Shown: piece after piece, positions 43,100-51,207 of the stretch
Numbering within the stretch: position 1 is the stretch's first letter
How the letters are laid out: each line of letters opens with the position of its first letter
NCBI RefSeq assembly: GCF_007002745.1
Contig: NZ_SGNY01000004.1
Coordinates: forward strand, 434,001 to 498,000
Reading direction: 5' to 3'
DNA from: Martinezella rhizogenes
Lineage (GTDB): Bacteria > Pseudomonadota > Alphaproteobacteria > Rhizobiales > Rhizobiaceae
DNA length: 64,000 nt
Translations under genes and position numbers: made by a program
Notes under the pieces: generated by a model
The model's input: the letters and a program-made list of their open reading frames with translations, nothing else
Told to the model about the DNA's origin: nothing
Database searches by the model: none

Positions 43100-43462
43100 T
43101 TACGCCACAAGGAGTTTGTTGACCTCATCCACCAGATCGCGCAGGTGGAACGGCTTGGAAAGCACCTTGGCGTCCTTCGGGGCCTTCGAATCGGCATTCA
43201 GTGCAACCGCGGCAAAGCCGGTGATGAACATGACTTTCAGGTCCGGGTCGAGTTCGGTCGCGCGTCGCGCGAGTTCTATGCCATCCATTTCAGGCATGAC
43301 GATATCGGTCAGCAGTAGCGAAAAAGGCTCTTCGCGAAGCCGGTCGTAAGCGCTTGCGCCATTGTCGAAGGAAGAAACCTTGTAACCGGCTTTTTCCAGC
43401 GCCTTGACGAGGAAGCGGCGCATATCGTTGTCGTCTTCAGCAAGAAGAATTTTTTGATTCAT
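43100..43462 (-). CDS. cpdR: response regulator CpdR
   Basis: A single-domain receiver protein of 120 residues from ATG 43462 (MNQKILLAEDDNDMRRFL). The phosphorylatable Asp lies in LLTDIVMPEMDG, with the acidic pocket EDD, Thr in VMFITGF and Lys in VLSKPFHLRDL. There is no output domain. In alphaproteobacteria unphosphorylated CpdR brings ClpXP to the cell pole to degrade cell-cycle regulators such as CtrA, and is controlled by the CckA-ChpT relay. A longer frame to 43486 has no better start. Confidence 0.88.
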   Translation of the reverse strand: MNQKILLAEDDNDMRRFLVKALEKAGYKVSSFDNGASAYDRLREEPFSLLLTDIVMPEMDGIELARRATELDPDLKVMFITGFAAVALNADSKAPKDAKVLSKPFHLRDLVDEVNKLLVA

Positions 43463-43644
43463 GGTTAAGTGACCGTAACTGCTCAATGTTTGGAATACCC
43501 TAGCCCGATTATAGGATTTTCACGGTAAATATCCTGTGAACACGTGAATCGGTATAGCGCTGCTTTGGCGATAGTATGGACTTGCTGCACGGTAACTGGC
43601 AACATGAACATCCTGATAGTTTGTGACATGGTAAATGGGTCTGA

Positions 43645-44529
43645 ATGGACTGGGTAACGGGCGAATATGAGTTGTTTGAAGTAACGGAGCCTGCCGTTCA
43701 AACCCTGCCATTCGTCTATAATTCACCCCATAGCGGCCGCTGTTATCCCATTTCCTTCCTCGAATCGGCGCGGCTGGATTCGCATGAGATTCGCCGCTCG
43801 GAAGATCATTTCGTCGATGAGCTTTTCGCCGCCGCCCCCGAGATCGGCGCGCCGCTTCTGAAAGCGAATTTTCCCCGCGCCTATCTCGACGTCAATCGCG
43901 AGCCCTACGAGCTAGATCCGCGCATGTTCGAAGGCACCCTGCCGCCTTATGCCAATATCGGCTCCATGCGGGTTGCTGGCGGCTTGGGCACGGTGCCGCG
44001 CATCGTCGCCGAAAATATGGATATTTATGCTCACCGCTTGCCGGTCGATGAGGCACTCTCGCGGATCGAGACGATCTATAAACCCTACCACGCCTGCCTG
44101 CGCCGGCTGCTTTCACGCACCCATGCCAATTTCGGCATGGCGGTGCTGATTGATTGCCATTCCATGCCCGGCAATATCCGCGTCGCCGGCTCGAACCTCC
44201 GGCCGGATGTGATCATCGGCGATCGATACGGCACCAGCGCATCCCAGGAAGTCTCCCGCGCCGCCCTGCATTTCCTGGAGGAGCTGGGCTTCATCGCGGT
44301 CTGCAACAAGCCTTATGCCGGCGGCTTCATCACCGAACATTACGGCCGGCCCATTCGCTCCCTCCACGCGCTGCAGATCGAGGTCAACCGGTCGCTTTAC
44401 GTCGATGAAAAGACGCTTTCGAAGAAAGCCGATTTTCCGGCCATTCAGGCATCGCTGGAAATCTTCATGCGTCAGCTCGGCGCTTTCGTTTCGGAATACG
44501 CGATCGAGACCTCGCTCGCCGCCGAATAA
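43645..44529 (+). CDS. N-formylglutamate amidohydrolase
   Basis: 294 residues of the FGase family (MDWVTGEYELFEVTEP, FVYNSPHSGRCYP, DVNREPYELDPRMF, VLIDCHSMPG, GGFITEHYG), including the metal-type residues His in NSPHSG and DCHS. It releases formate from N-formyl-glutamate, as in one histidine degradation branch, or acts on similar formyl amides. The start has no strong ribosome site. It is divergent from cpdR; the small RNA gene follows on the opposite strand. Confidence 0.85.
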   Translation: MDWVTGEYELFEVTEPAVQTLPFVYNSPHSGRCYPISFLESARLDSHEIRRSEDHFVDELFAAAPEIGAPLLKANFPRAYLDVNREPYELDPRMFEGTLPPYANIGSMRVAGGLGTVPRIVAENMDIYAHRLPVDEALSRIETIYKPYHACLRRLLSRTHANFGMAVLIDCHSMPGNIRVAGSNLRPDVIIGDRYGTSASQEVSRAALHFLEELGFIAVCNKPYAGGFITEHYGRPIRSLHALQIEVNRSLYVDEKTLSKKADFPAIQASLEIFMRQLGAFVSEYAIETSLAAE

Positions 44530-44588
44530 CGCGCCAAATTCCCGATATTTCAAATCTTTAGACGAGACCGTCTGGCGGCATGCCGGGC

Positions 44589-44664
44589 AAAAAAAACCGC
44601 GCTTTTGGCGCGGTCAAGTCTAGGGAGGAAACACCCAAGGAGGGTATTTACAGTCAAAGACTGC
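44589..44664 (-). ncRNA. small trans-acting RNA, alpha-r8/MmgR-like
   Basis: About 76 nt on the minus strand. A 5' hairpin (CAGTC/GACTG, 44651-44663) is followed by a second hairpin ACCC/GGGT with loop TCCTT, a single-stranded stretch TTTCCTCCC and a GC-rich terminator stem (CCGCGC/GCGCGG) ending in eight T. CCTCC-type words in loop and linker suit pairing with Shine-Dalgarno sequences. Length, layout and place between formylglutamate amidohydrolase and the inositol-phosphatase gene recall the rhizobial alpha-r8 (MmgR) RNA, as far as I remember it; the family link is likely, not proven. The 334-bp gap 44530-44863 has nothing else. Confidence 0.65.
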
Positions 44665-44670
44665 AGGGTC

Positions 44671-44699
44671 ACGCTACGCAGTGCGTGCACAATTGTCAA
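44671..44699 (-). promoter_or_regulatory. sigma-70 promoter of the small RNA
   Basis: On the minus strand a perfect TTGACA (44699-44694) and TAGCGT (44676-44671) are 17 nt apart. The start point then falls near 44664, the first base before the 5' hairpin. Confidence 0.65.
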
Positions 44700-44863
44700 T
44701 CATTTTATTTTATGCCTATTTTTTAGACTTATGCCGAAAATATGGAAACACCGGCTCCCGCATCCATACGAGTGGACGGCGGATGTGATTCCGGTCTATG
44801 CATTTCGCCACGCAATTCAGGCCACATCATTCAGGCTCCACCATCCAGGCAATGAGGTTTCGC

Positions 44864-45640
44864 ATGCTGCCCGACCGGAATTTCTTCTTCAAACTTGCCG
44901 ATGCAGCCAGTGCTGAAACGCTTCCCCGCTTTCGCACGGGCATTGCCGTCACCAACAAGCAGGATGGCGGCTATGATCCGGTGACGGAAGGCGATCAGGC
45001 AGCAGAAACCGCCATTCGTGCGCTCATCGAAGAGCATTTTCCGCAGCACGGCATTCTTGGCGAAGAACACGGTAATGTCGGTCTCGACCGCGACCATATC
45101 TGGGTCATCGACCCGATCGACGGTACCCGCGCCTTCATTTCCGGCGTGCCGGTCTGGGGCACGCTGATTGGTTTCCAGTCAGCCGGCCGCGCCACGATGG
45201 GCATCATGGACCAGCCCTTCACGAAAGAGCGTTATTTCGCAGATGGTGAAAGTGCCTGGTATTTCGGACCCGATGGCGAAAAGAAAATCCGCACGCGTGA
45301 TTGCGCGTCTCTGTCCGATGCGGTGCTGTTCACCACCACCCCGCATATCTTCACCGCAGAAGAAAAGCCGCTTTATGAAAAGGTAGAGAAACAGGTCCGC
45401 CTTTTCCGCTACGGTGTGGATTGTTACGCCTATTGCCTGCTGGCCGCCGGCCATGTTGATCTGGTGATCGAATCCGGTCTGAAGCCCTATGATGTCGGCG
45501 CATTGATCCCGGTGATCGAACAGGCTGGCGGTATCATGACCACCTGGGATGGCGGGCGCCCGGAAAATGGCGGGCGCATTCTGGCAGCCGGATCCAGGGC
45601 CGTGCACGAAGAGGCCCTGGCCATTCTCTCGAAACTCTAG
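44864..45640 (+). CDS. hisN: inositol monophosphatase family, histidinol-phosphatase (HisN) type
   Basis: 258 residues from ATG 44864 (MLPDRNFFFKLADAAS), which has GAGG six bases upstream; an in-frame ATG at 44852 lacks one. Motifs of the magnesium-dependent phosphatase: ILGEEHG, VIDPIDGTRAFISG and KPYDVGALIPVIEQAGG. Rhizobial genomes use this type as the histidinol-phosphate phosphatase of histidine synthesis. It converges with the hydrolase gene. Confidence 0.8.
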   Translation: MLPDRNFFFKLADAASAETLPRFRTGIAVTNKQDGGYDPVTEGDQAAETAIRALIEEHFPQHGILGEEHGNVGLDRDHIWVIDPIDGTRAFISGVPVWGTLIGFQSAGRATMGIMDQPFTKERYFADGESAWYFGPDGEKKIRTRDCASLSDAVLFTTTPHIFTAEEKPLYEKVEKQVRLFRYGVDCYAYCLLAAGHVDLVIESGLKPYDVGALIPVIEQAGGIMTTWDGGRPENGGRILAAGSRAVHEEALAILSKL

Positions 45641-45659
45641 GAGCCTGGCTGAGCGGCGA

Positions 45660-46601
45660 TCACTCCGGCGCGAAAAACGCGCCGATGGCCGCGAGCGCCT
45701 GTTTGCGGAAAACATCGCGCTCATGCAGCAGCTCATGGCGCGCACCGGTGACGGGAAGCAGCTGTGCCGCCCGGAAATTGCGCGACAGTTCTTCCTGCGC
45801 CTTATAGGGCGTAATCGTATCCAGCATCGGCGCCAGAATGAGGGTCGGAATGGTGATGTTCGTCAGATGATCCTGACGGGTCACCCGCGCCATGGCCTTC
45901 AAGGCTTCATAGACCCAGCGCGCCGTTGGCGCACCGATGAACAGTTCCGGAAATTGCCGGTGCAGCGATAGATTTCGCGCAAAACGCTTCGCATCCGAGG
46001 TCAGCGGGTTGCCATCGAAATCCCGCTCACGTTGATCCTTGCCGAGCTGAATTCTTCCGAGGCCAATCAGACTTAAGACCGTCGAGACAAGCCGGATGAC
46101 GGGCGAAGGAACGGATTGCTGGCTGTCCAGCTCGATGAATGGCGAGCAAAGCGCCAGTCGGTCTATCCGGTTGGACAGGTCGGGTGCCGCCGCAAGTGCT
46201 GCAAGCGCACCGGTGGAATGCGCGATCATGAAGAATGGCAGCCGTGTATCCGGCAACACCACCTGCTCGAGAAACAGGCTGATATCGCGCTGATAGTCGG
46301 AAAACCGCCGAACATGCCCGGCGCCCGGCCTCTTCAGCAGCCGTTCAGAACCGCCCTGCCCGCGCGTGTCGAAGGTCGCGACCCAGAAGCCCATGGCCGT
46401 CAGATCGGCAATCGTTTCGAAATATTTCTCGATACACTCGTTGCGGCCGTGCAGAAGAACCACCGTTCCGCGGGCAATATGGCGGCTGGCGCGAAAGATC
46501 GCATATCGAAGCTGCTTGCCGCCATGGCCGGCAAAATATCCGACGGTATGGTTGCCGGGAACCAGGTTATCTTCACTGACGCGCAATGTGGCTTCGATCA
46601 T
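45660..46601 (-). CDS. alpha/beta hydrolase, lysophospholipase-like
   Basis: 313 residues from ATG 46601 (MIEATLRVSEDN). Oxyanion stretch VVLLHGRNECIEKYF, nucleophile elbow AHSTGA (Ser), acid in PMLDTITPY and His in GARHELLHERD. This is the Hydrolase_4 (serine aminopeptidase/monoglyceride lipase) pattern. It would act in the cytoplasm or at the membrane on a lipid ester. It has no signal peptide. Confidence 0.8.
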   Translation of the reverse strand: MIEATLRVSEDNLVPGNHTVGYFAGHGGKQLRYAIFRASRHIARGTVVLLHGRNECIEKYFETIADLTAMGFWVATFDTRGQGGSERLLKRPGAGHVRRFSDYQRDISLFLEQVVLPDTRLPFFMIAHSTGALAALAAAPDLSNRIDRLALCSPFIELDSQQSVPSPVIRLVSTVLSLIGLGRIQLGKDQRERDFDGNPLTSDAKRFARNLSLHRQFPELFIGAPTARWVYEALKAMARVTRQDHLTNITIPTLILAPMLDTITPYKAQEELSRNFRAAQLLPVTGARHELLHERDVFRKQALAAIGAFFAPE

Positions 46602-46874
46602 CGGTCTTTTCCGGCTTTTCAACTCTTTTCGGATAGGTCGGCGGCGACAGAAGGTCAAAGAAAAAATTGCCGGAACCGTCGGTTAAAGCAGTCGCGGTTC
46701 CGGCCAGTAAGACAGAAGAAGAAGGGACGTTATTGCTTCTGTCCACGGAGAATGTCTCCGATGACCGCAGTTTTATGGCGCTCAAACTGAACGATGCCGG
46801 AACCGGATGTTCAGCCATGGTTCATGTTGTGACCACCCCTTGACGCAGGCTCCAGCCATTCCCATCTCCTTCAT

Positions 46875-46965
46875 GCGGTCGCCAGAACGGGACCGCGCCC
46901 TATGTCCGGCCGTTGCCAGAACGGGACGCCGGATTTAACCGCAAACAGTCGCTTCTTAGGAGGAC
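46875..46965 (+). promoter_or_regulatory. ROSE-type RNA thermometer before the small heat-shock gene
   Basis: Three hairpins lie in the 5' leader. H1: GCGGTC/GACCGC (46875-46896). H2: TCCGGC/GCCGGA with inner CGTT/AACG (46905-46933). H3: GTC, bulged G, CTTC, TTA loop, GGAG, GAC (46948-46965). H3 buries the ribosome site AGGAGGA with the ROSE word TCGCT and the diagnostic bulged G. H1 and H2 share the 13-mer GCCAGAACGGGAC. Heating would melt H3 and start translation at 46969. Confidence 0.7.
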
Positions 46966-46968
46966 ACC

Positions 46969-47451
46969 ATGCGTCACGTCGATTTTTCCCCCCTTTATCG
47001 CTCCACCGTTGGCTTCGACCGTCTTTTCTCGATGCTTGACGGCCTCGGCCAACCCGAGCAGGCCCAGTCCTATCCGCCCTACAATATCGAGCGGACGGGT
47101 GAAAACACCTATCGTATCACCATGGCTGTTGCCGGTTTCGATGAGACCGAACTCAGCATTGAATCCCGCGCCAATGCGCTGACGGTGAAGGCTGAGAAGT
47201 CCGGGGACGAGAAGTCATCCGAAGGCGAATTCCTGTATCGCGGCATCGCCACGCGCGCTTTCGAACGCCGCTTCCAGCTTGCCGACCACGTCGAAGTCCA
47301 GACCGCTTCCTTAAAGAACGGCCTGCTCCACATTGATCTCGTCCGCAATATTCCGGAAGCCATGAAGCCGCGCCGCATCGCGATCTCGTCCGACAGCGCC
47401 GATGCGCCGAAGACGATCGAAGCCCAGATCACGCCGGCTCAGGTCAACTAA
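46969..47451 (+). CDS. small heat-shock protein (Hsp20/alpha-crystallin)
   Basis: 160 residues with N-terminal MRHVDFSPLYRSTVGFDRLFSMLD, as in rhizobial class A small heat-shock proteins and IbpA, an alpha-crystallin domain at about 35-135 (PPYNIERTGENTYRITMAVAGF, ANALTVKAEK, FERRFQLADHVEV, NGLLHIDLVRN) and a short polar tail. It holds unfolding proteins as an oligomer. Control is by the ROSE element in front; a terminator follows. Confidence 0.92.
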   Translation: MRHVDFSPLYRSTVGFDRLFSMLDGLGQPEQAQSYPPYNIERTGENTYRITMAVAGFDETELSIESRANALTVKAEKSGDEKSSEGEFLYRGIATRAFERRFQLADHVEVQTASLKNGLLHIDLVRNIPEAMKPRRIAISSDSADAPKTIEAQITPAQVN

Positions 47452-47472
47452 ACTATCCTGAAATGCAATCGG

Positions 47473-47499
47473 AACGGCCCCTTCCCGGGGCCGTTTTTG
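47473..47499 (+). terminator. intrinsic terminator of the small heat-shock gene
   Basis: ACGGCCCC and GGGGCCGT (47474-47494) form an 8-bp GC-rich stem followed by TTTTT. Confidence 0.8.
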
Positions 47500-47517
47500 T
47501 TTGCAGAAATTTTTGTG

Positions 47518-48537
47518 TCAGCGGGTGGATGCCGCCACGCCTTCTGCGGCAGCCGTTTCCGTAATCGCTGCCTTCTCATGGGCCTTGCGGGCATAACGCT
47601 GGGCCAGCACAGCGCAGACCATCAGCTGAATCTGATGGAAGAGCATGATTGGCAGAACGATAGCGCCAATGCTCTGGCCGGCAAAGATCGCGCCCGCCAT
47701 GGGCACACCACTGGCAAGGCTCTTCTTGGACCCGCAAAAGGTGATGGTGATTTCATCCGCCTTGTTGAAACCAAGCGCCCGGCTGCCGAACATCGTCACG
47801 CAGAGGACAAACGCCAGAAGCACGATGTTGATGACAATGACCACGCCGATGTCGCGCAGGGAAAACGTCTGCCAGATACCCTCGATGACAGCATCAGAAA
47901 AAGCGAGATAGACAACCATCAGGATCGAGCCGCGATCGACGGGAGACAGCAGTTTTTTGCGCGCTCGGATCCAGTCGCCAATCCACGGCTGCAACACCTG
48001 ACCGACGATGAAAGGCAACAACAGCTGCAGGAAGATTTGCAGGAAAGCGTCGAGCGAAAACCCGTTGCCATGGCCGCCCACCGTAAACAGCAGGCCAACC
48101 AGCAATGGCGTCAGGAACATGCCGAAAATATTCGATGCCGAAGCCGAGCAGATCGCCGCCGGCACGTTTCCGCCCGCCATGGAGGTGAAGGCGATGGAGG
48201 ATTGCACAGTGGATGGCAGGACACAGAGAAACAGCACGCCCATATAAAGCGGCGCCGGCAGGATGTTTTCGGGAATGAAACCGATCGCCACGCCCAGCAA
48301 CGGGAAAAGGCCGAAAGTCACGAGCAGGATCGCCAGATGCAGACGCCAGTGCAGGATGCCGGCAATCACCACATCCCGCGAAAGTCGCGCACCATGCAGG
48401 AAGAACAGAAGCGCAATCGCCAGCTTCGTCGCAAGGCCGAAATATTCCGCCGGCTGACCGCTGATGGGCAGAAAGGAAGCCAAAATCACGGTGGCCACCA
48501 ACATCATGGTGAAGCGGTCAGGCAAGAAGCGGGTCAT
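47518..48537 (-). CDS. bile acid:sodium symporter family transporter
   Basis: 339 residues with about ten hydrophobic segments; SBF-type stretches include LFFLHGARLSRD, LLCVLPSTVQSSIAFTSMAGGNVPAAICSASASN (the P-S-T-V and A-S-N core) and GSKKSLASGVPMA. The fold is that of AsbT/YfeH transporters, and bacterial members often move small organic acids or vitamins. The N-terminus MTRFLPDRFTMMLVATV lacks a signal. It is divergent from a LysR gene that probably controls it. Confidence 0.85.
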   Translation of the reverse strand: MTRFLPDRFTMMLVATVILASFLPISGQPAEYFGLATKLAIALLFFLHGARLSRDVVIAGILHWRLHLAILLVTFGLFPLLGVAIGFIPENILPAPLYMGVLFLCVLPSTVQSSIAFTSMAGGNVPAAICSASASNIFGMFLTPLLVGLLFTVGGHGNGFSLDAFLQIFLQLLLPFIVGQVLQPWIGDWIRARKKLLSPVDRGSILMVVYLAFSDAVIEGIWQTFSLRDIGVVIVINIVLLAFVLCVTMFGSRALGFNKADEITITFCGSKKSLASGVPMAGAIFAGQSIGAIVLPIMLFHQIQLMVCAVLAQRYARKAHEKAAITETAAAEGVAASTR

Positions 48538-48590
48538 GGGAAAATCTTTCCGGCATCAGTTTTGCTTGAAATGTCAGCCACTATCGCTAA

Positions 48591-48627
48591 TCATGAATTC
48601 GAATGCAAAGACTAACAGTTATCATGA
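48591..48627. promoter_or_regulatory. twin TCATGA sites between divergent SBF and LysR genes
   Basis: TCATGA occurs at 48591-48596 and 48622-48627, 31 bp apart (three helical turns), in the 99-bp gap between the symporter and LysR genes. The spacing fits two dimers of a LysR-type tetramer. Confidence 0.4.
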
Positions 48628-48636
48628 TTTGAGATA

Positions 48637-49497
48637 ATGCTGAACCTTCAACATCTAGCCAGCTTCGTCATGCTGCAGCAAACCGGCAGTTTCACTCTCG
48701 CCGCCGAGCGACTGGGTGTCGGCCAATCCACCGTCAGCCAGCATATTCAACGCCTGGAAGCCTCGCTTGGTCGCCGGCTGATTGCACGTAGTACCCATCA
48801 GGTGAAACTGACCGGTGAGGGCGAGGCACTGCTCGGTTATGCCCGCAATATGCTTGACATCGACAGCAAGGTCTCTTCGCTCTTCAGCGAAAGCCGCCTG
48901 CGCGGACGGCTGAGGCTCGGTGTTTCCGAAGATTTCGTCGCCAGTCGGCTGACGGCCATTCTGGAAGAATTCATCCGTCTTTATCCTCTGGTGGATCTGG
49001 AACTGACGGTTTCGCTGAGCGGCGTGCTTTACCAGATGCAGGATAATGGCGAACTGGATGTGGTGCTGGCCAAGCGGCGTCTTGGCGACAAGCTCGGACA
49101 CTTCCTCTATCGTGAACCGCTGGTGTGGCTGGCGCGTGACCCCGAGCGCATGCTGAACCAGCCGGACGCCCTGCCGCTGATCGCCTTTCCGCCGCCGAGC
49201 ATTACAAGAAAGGCGGCGCAGGAAGCGCTTGACCGCGCTGGTCTCTCCTGGCGCATTGTCTGCACCTGCGGCAGCCTCAGCGGGCTGACGGCTGCTGCAA
49301 GAGCGGGCATGGGCATTCTGGTGCAGCCACGCAGCATGGCGCCTGCCGGTCTCAAGGAGATTGCAGCGGATGTGCTGCCGGCACTCGAAGACGTGGAATT
49401 CGTGCTTCAGCCGAGCAAGGGCACAGATACGAAACTGGTGCGCGCCCTTTCTGATCTCGTGTCCAGCAAGAGCATCGCGCCAGGCAGCTTCGTATAG
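48637..49497 (+). CDS. LysR family transcriptional regulator
   Basis: 286 residues; HTH LNLQHLASFVMLQQTGSFTLAAERLGVGQSTVSQHIQRLEASLGRRL at 2-50, effector domain from about 90. It is divergent from the SBF-type transporter at a distance of 99 bp, so it is the probable regulator of that gene. Confidence 0.88.
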   Translation: MLNLQHLASFVMLQQTGSFTLAAERLGVGQSTVSQHIQRLEASLGRRLIARSTHQVKLTGEGEALLGYARNMLDIDSKVSSLFSESRLRGRLRLGVSEDFVASRLTAILEEFIRLYPLVDLELTVSLSGVLYQMQDNGELDVVLAKRRLGDKLGHFLYREPLVWLARDPERMLNQPDALPLIAFPPPSITRKAAQEALDRAGLSWRIVCTCGSLSGLTAAARAGMGILVQPRSMAPAGLKEIAADVLPALEDVEFVLQPSKGTDTKLVRALSDLVSSKSIAPGSFV

Positions 49498-49505
49498 CTT
49501 CCCTG

Positions 49506-49552
49506 ACGCATTTCCGGACGCAAAACCGCTTCACACTTTTGCTGGAAATGCT
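49506..49552. repeat. rhizobial intergenic palindromic repeat, copy 1
   Basis: A 47-bp element with outer arms GCATTTCC and GGAAATGC. A near copy is at 51144-51191; the two bracket glpK. This type of short palindrome is scattered between genes in Rhizobiaceae. Confidence 0.65.
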
Positions 49553-51052
49553 CTAGTTTTCCCGCCGTGAAAGGCACCGGCCGACACTGTCACGCCAGCC
49601 GGCGATGGCGTTTTTCCGCTCCGCCTCGTCCATGTCAGGAGCGAAACGGCGATCGCGTTTCCAATGGGCTGCGAAGGCTTCGCGATCCGGCCAGATGCCC
49701 GCACGCGATGCAGCGAGCCAGGCGGCGCCCAGAATGGTCGTTTCCAGAAAGACCGGCCGGTCTACCGGTGCGGCGAGAACATCGGCCAGCCTCTGCATTG
49801 TCCAGTCAGAGGCAACCATGCCGCCATCGACCCGCAGCACCGTCTTGCCATTGTCACCCGCCCAGTCCTTGCGCATGGCATCCAGTAGGTCAAACGTCTG
49901 ATAGGCAACGCTTTCCAGCGCCGCACGTGCGAATTCCGCGGGTCCTGTCCCGCGCGTCAGGCCGAAGATCGCTCCGCGCGCATCAGCATCCCAATACGGC
50001 GCACCAAGTCCGGTGAAGGCCGGCACCAGATAGACCCGCTGATTGGGATCGGCCTTTTCGGCAAGCGCGCTGACTTCGGAAGCGACCGAGATGAAGCCCA
50101 ACTCGTCGCGCAGCCATTGCACTGCTGCACCCGCAATGAAGATCGAGCCTTCAAGCGCATAGGTCGTCACACCATCAAGACGGTAAGCAATTGTCGTCAG
50201 CAGCCGGTTGGTGGAAGCGACGCGATCCGTGCCGGTATTGAGAAGCGCGAAGCAGCCGGTGCCATAGGTTGATTTCATCATGCCCGGTTCGAAGCAGGCA
50301 TTGCCGATGACAGCTGCCTGCTGATCGCCGGCAACACCGAGGATCGGGATTTCTGCGCCTAGAAGCGCCTTGTCCGTCACGCCGAAATCAGCGGCGCAAT
50401 CCAGCACCTCCGGCAGCATGGCGCGGGGAATGTCGAGGACCGACAGCAGCTCGTCATCCCAGGCATTGTCCTCAATATTGTAGATCAAGGTCCGAGAGGC
50501 ATTGGTGGCGTCGGTCACATGGCGACGACCGCCGGTCAGGCGATAGATCAGGAAACTGTCGACGGTGCCGAAGCAGATGTCACCCCTCACCGCCTTTTCG
50601 CGAAGACCGCTGACGCTATCCAGAATCCATTTCAGCTTGGTGCCGGAAAAATAGGGATCGAGCAGCAGGCCGGTCTTTTTCGAAAACAGCGGCTCCAGGC
50701 CACGGCGTTTCAGGTCCTCGCAGATGGGTGCGGCGCGCCGATCCTGCCAGACCACGGCACGGTGTACGGCTTCACCCGTGTTACGGTCCCAAAGCACTGT
50801 CGTTTCGCGTTGGTTGGTAATGCCGATAGCCTCTATATCGGAAGCAGCGATGCCGGCATCGGCGAGCGCCAGCCGGATTGTTTCAAGCACGCTTTTCCAG
50901 ATATCCTCGGCATCATGTTCCACCCAGCCCGAGGCCGGGAAATGTTGCGGAAATTCTCGCTGTCCGACACCGATGACCCGCATGTCGCGATCAAAGACCA
51001 TCGACCGTGTCGATGTCGTTCCCTGATCGATCGCCAGAATATAACCGCCCAT
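49553..51052 (-). CDS. glpK: glycerol kinase
   Basis: 499 residues from ATG 51052 ([20 protein letters not shown]) with GGGAG upstream; the longer frame adds eight residues. The family length is about 500. The phosphate-binding DQGTTSTR is followed by INQRET-type [23 protein letters not shown] and [12 protein letters not shown]. It makes glycerol 3-phosphate from ATP and the glycerol imported by GlpSTPQUV. It is the last gene of the glp locus, set off by palindromic repeats on both sides, so it may have its own promoter. Confidence 0.95.
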   Translation of the reverse strand: MGGYILAIDQGTTSTRSMVFDRDMRVIGVGQREFPQHFPASGWVEHDAEDIWKSVLETIRLALADAGIAASDIEAIGITNQRETTVLWDRNTGEAVHRAVVWQDRRAAPICEDLKRRGLEPLFSKKTGLLLDPYFSGTKLKWILDSVSGLREKAVRGDICFGTVDSFLIYRLTGGRRHVTDATNASRTLIYNIEDNAWDDELLSVLDIPRAMLPEVLDCAADFGVTDKALLGAEIPILGVAGDQQAAVIGNACFEPGMMKSTYGTGCFALLNTGTDRVASTNRLLTTIAYRLDGVTTYALEGSIFIAGAAVQWLRDELGFISVASEVSALAEKADPNQRVYLVPAFTGLGAPYWDADARGAIFGLTRGTGPAEFARAALESVAYQTFDLLDAMRKDWAGDNGKTVLRVDGGMVASDWTMQRLADVLAAPVDRPVFLETTILGAAWLAASRAGIWPDREAFAAHWKRDRRFAPDMDEAERKNAIAGWRDSVGRCLSRREN

Positions 51053-51143
51053 TATGTAACTCCCTTTCAGACGCAATGACGGGGCGGCAAAGCCGCCCCG
51101 GTTTCAGAGCACGTTGTCAGACGTACTCTGTATCTTTGTTTTC

Positions 51144-51191
51144 ACGCATTTTCCGGACGTAAAACCGCTACGCACTTTTACTGGAAATGCT
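51144..51191. repeat. rhizobial intergenic palindromic repeat, copy 2
   Basis: 48 bp, nearly identical to 49506-49552 with one extra T and a few substitutions. It lies in the glpV-glpK gap. Confidence 0.65.
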
Positions 51192-51207
51192 TCATGTCAC
51201 GCAGAAA

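Noticed and set aside
44605..44916. 103-codon plus-strand frame across the small RNA
   Set aside because: The minus-strand RNA has promoter and terminator; the frame runs through these and into the hisN start.
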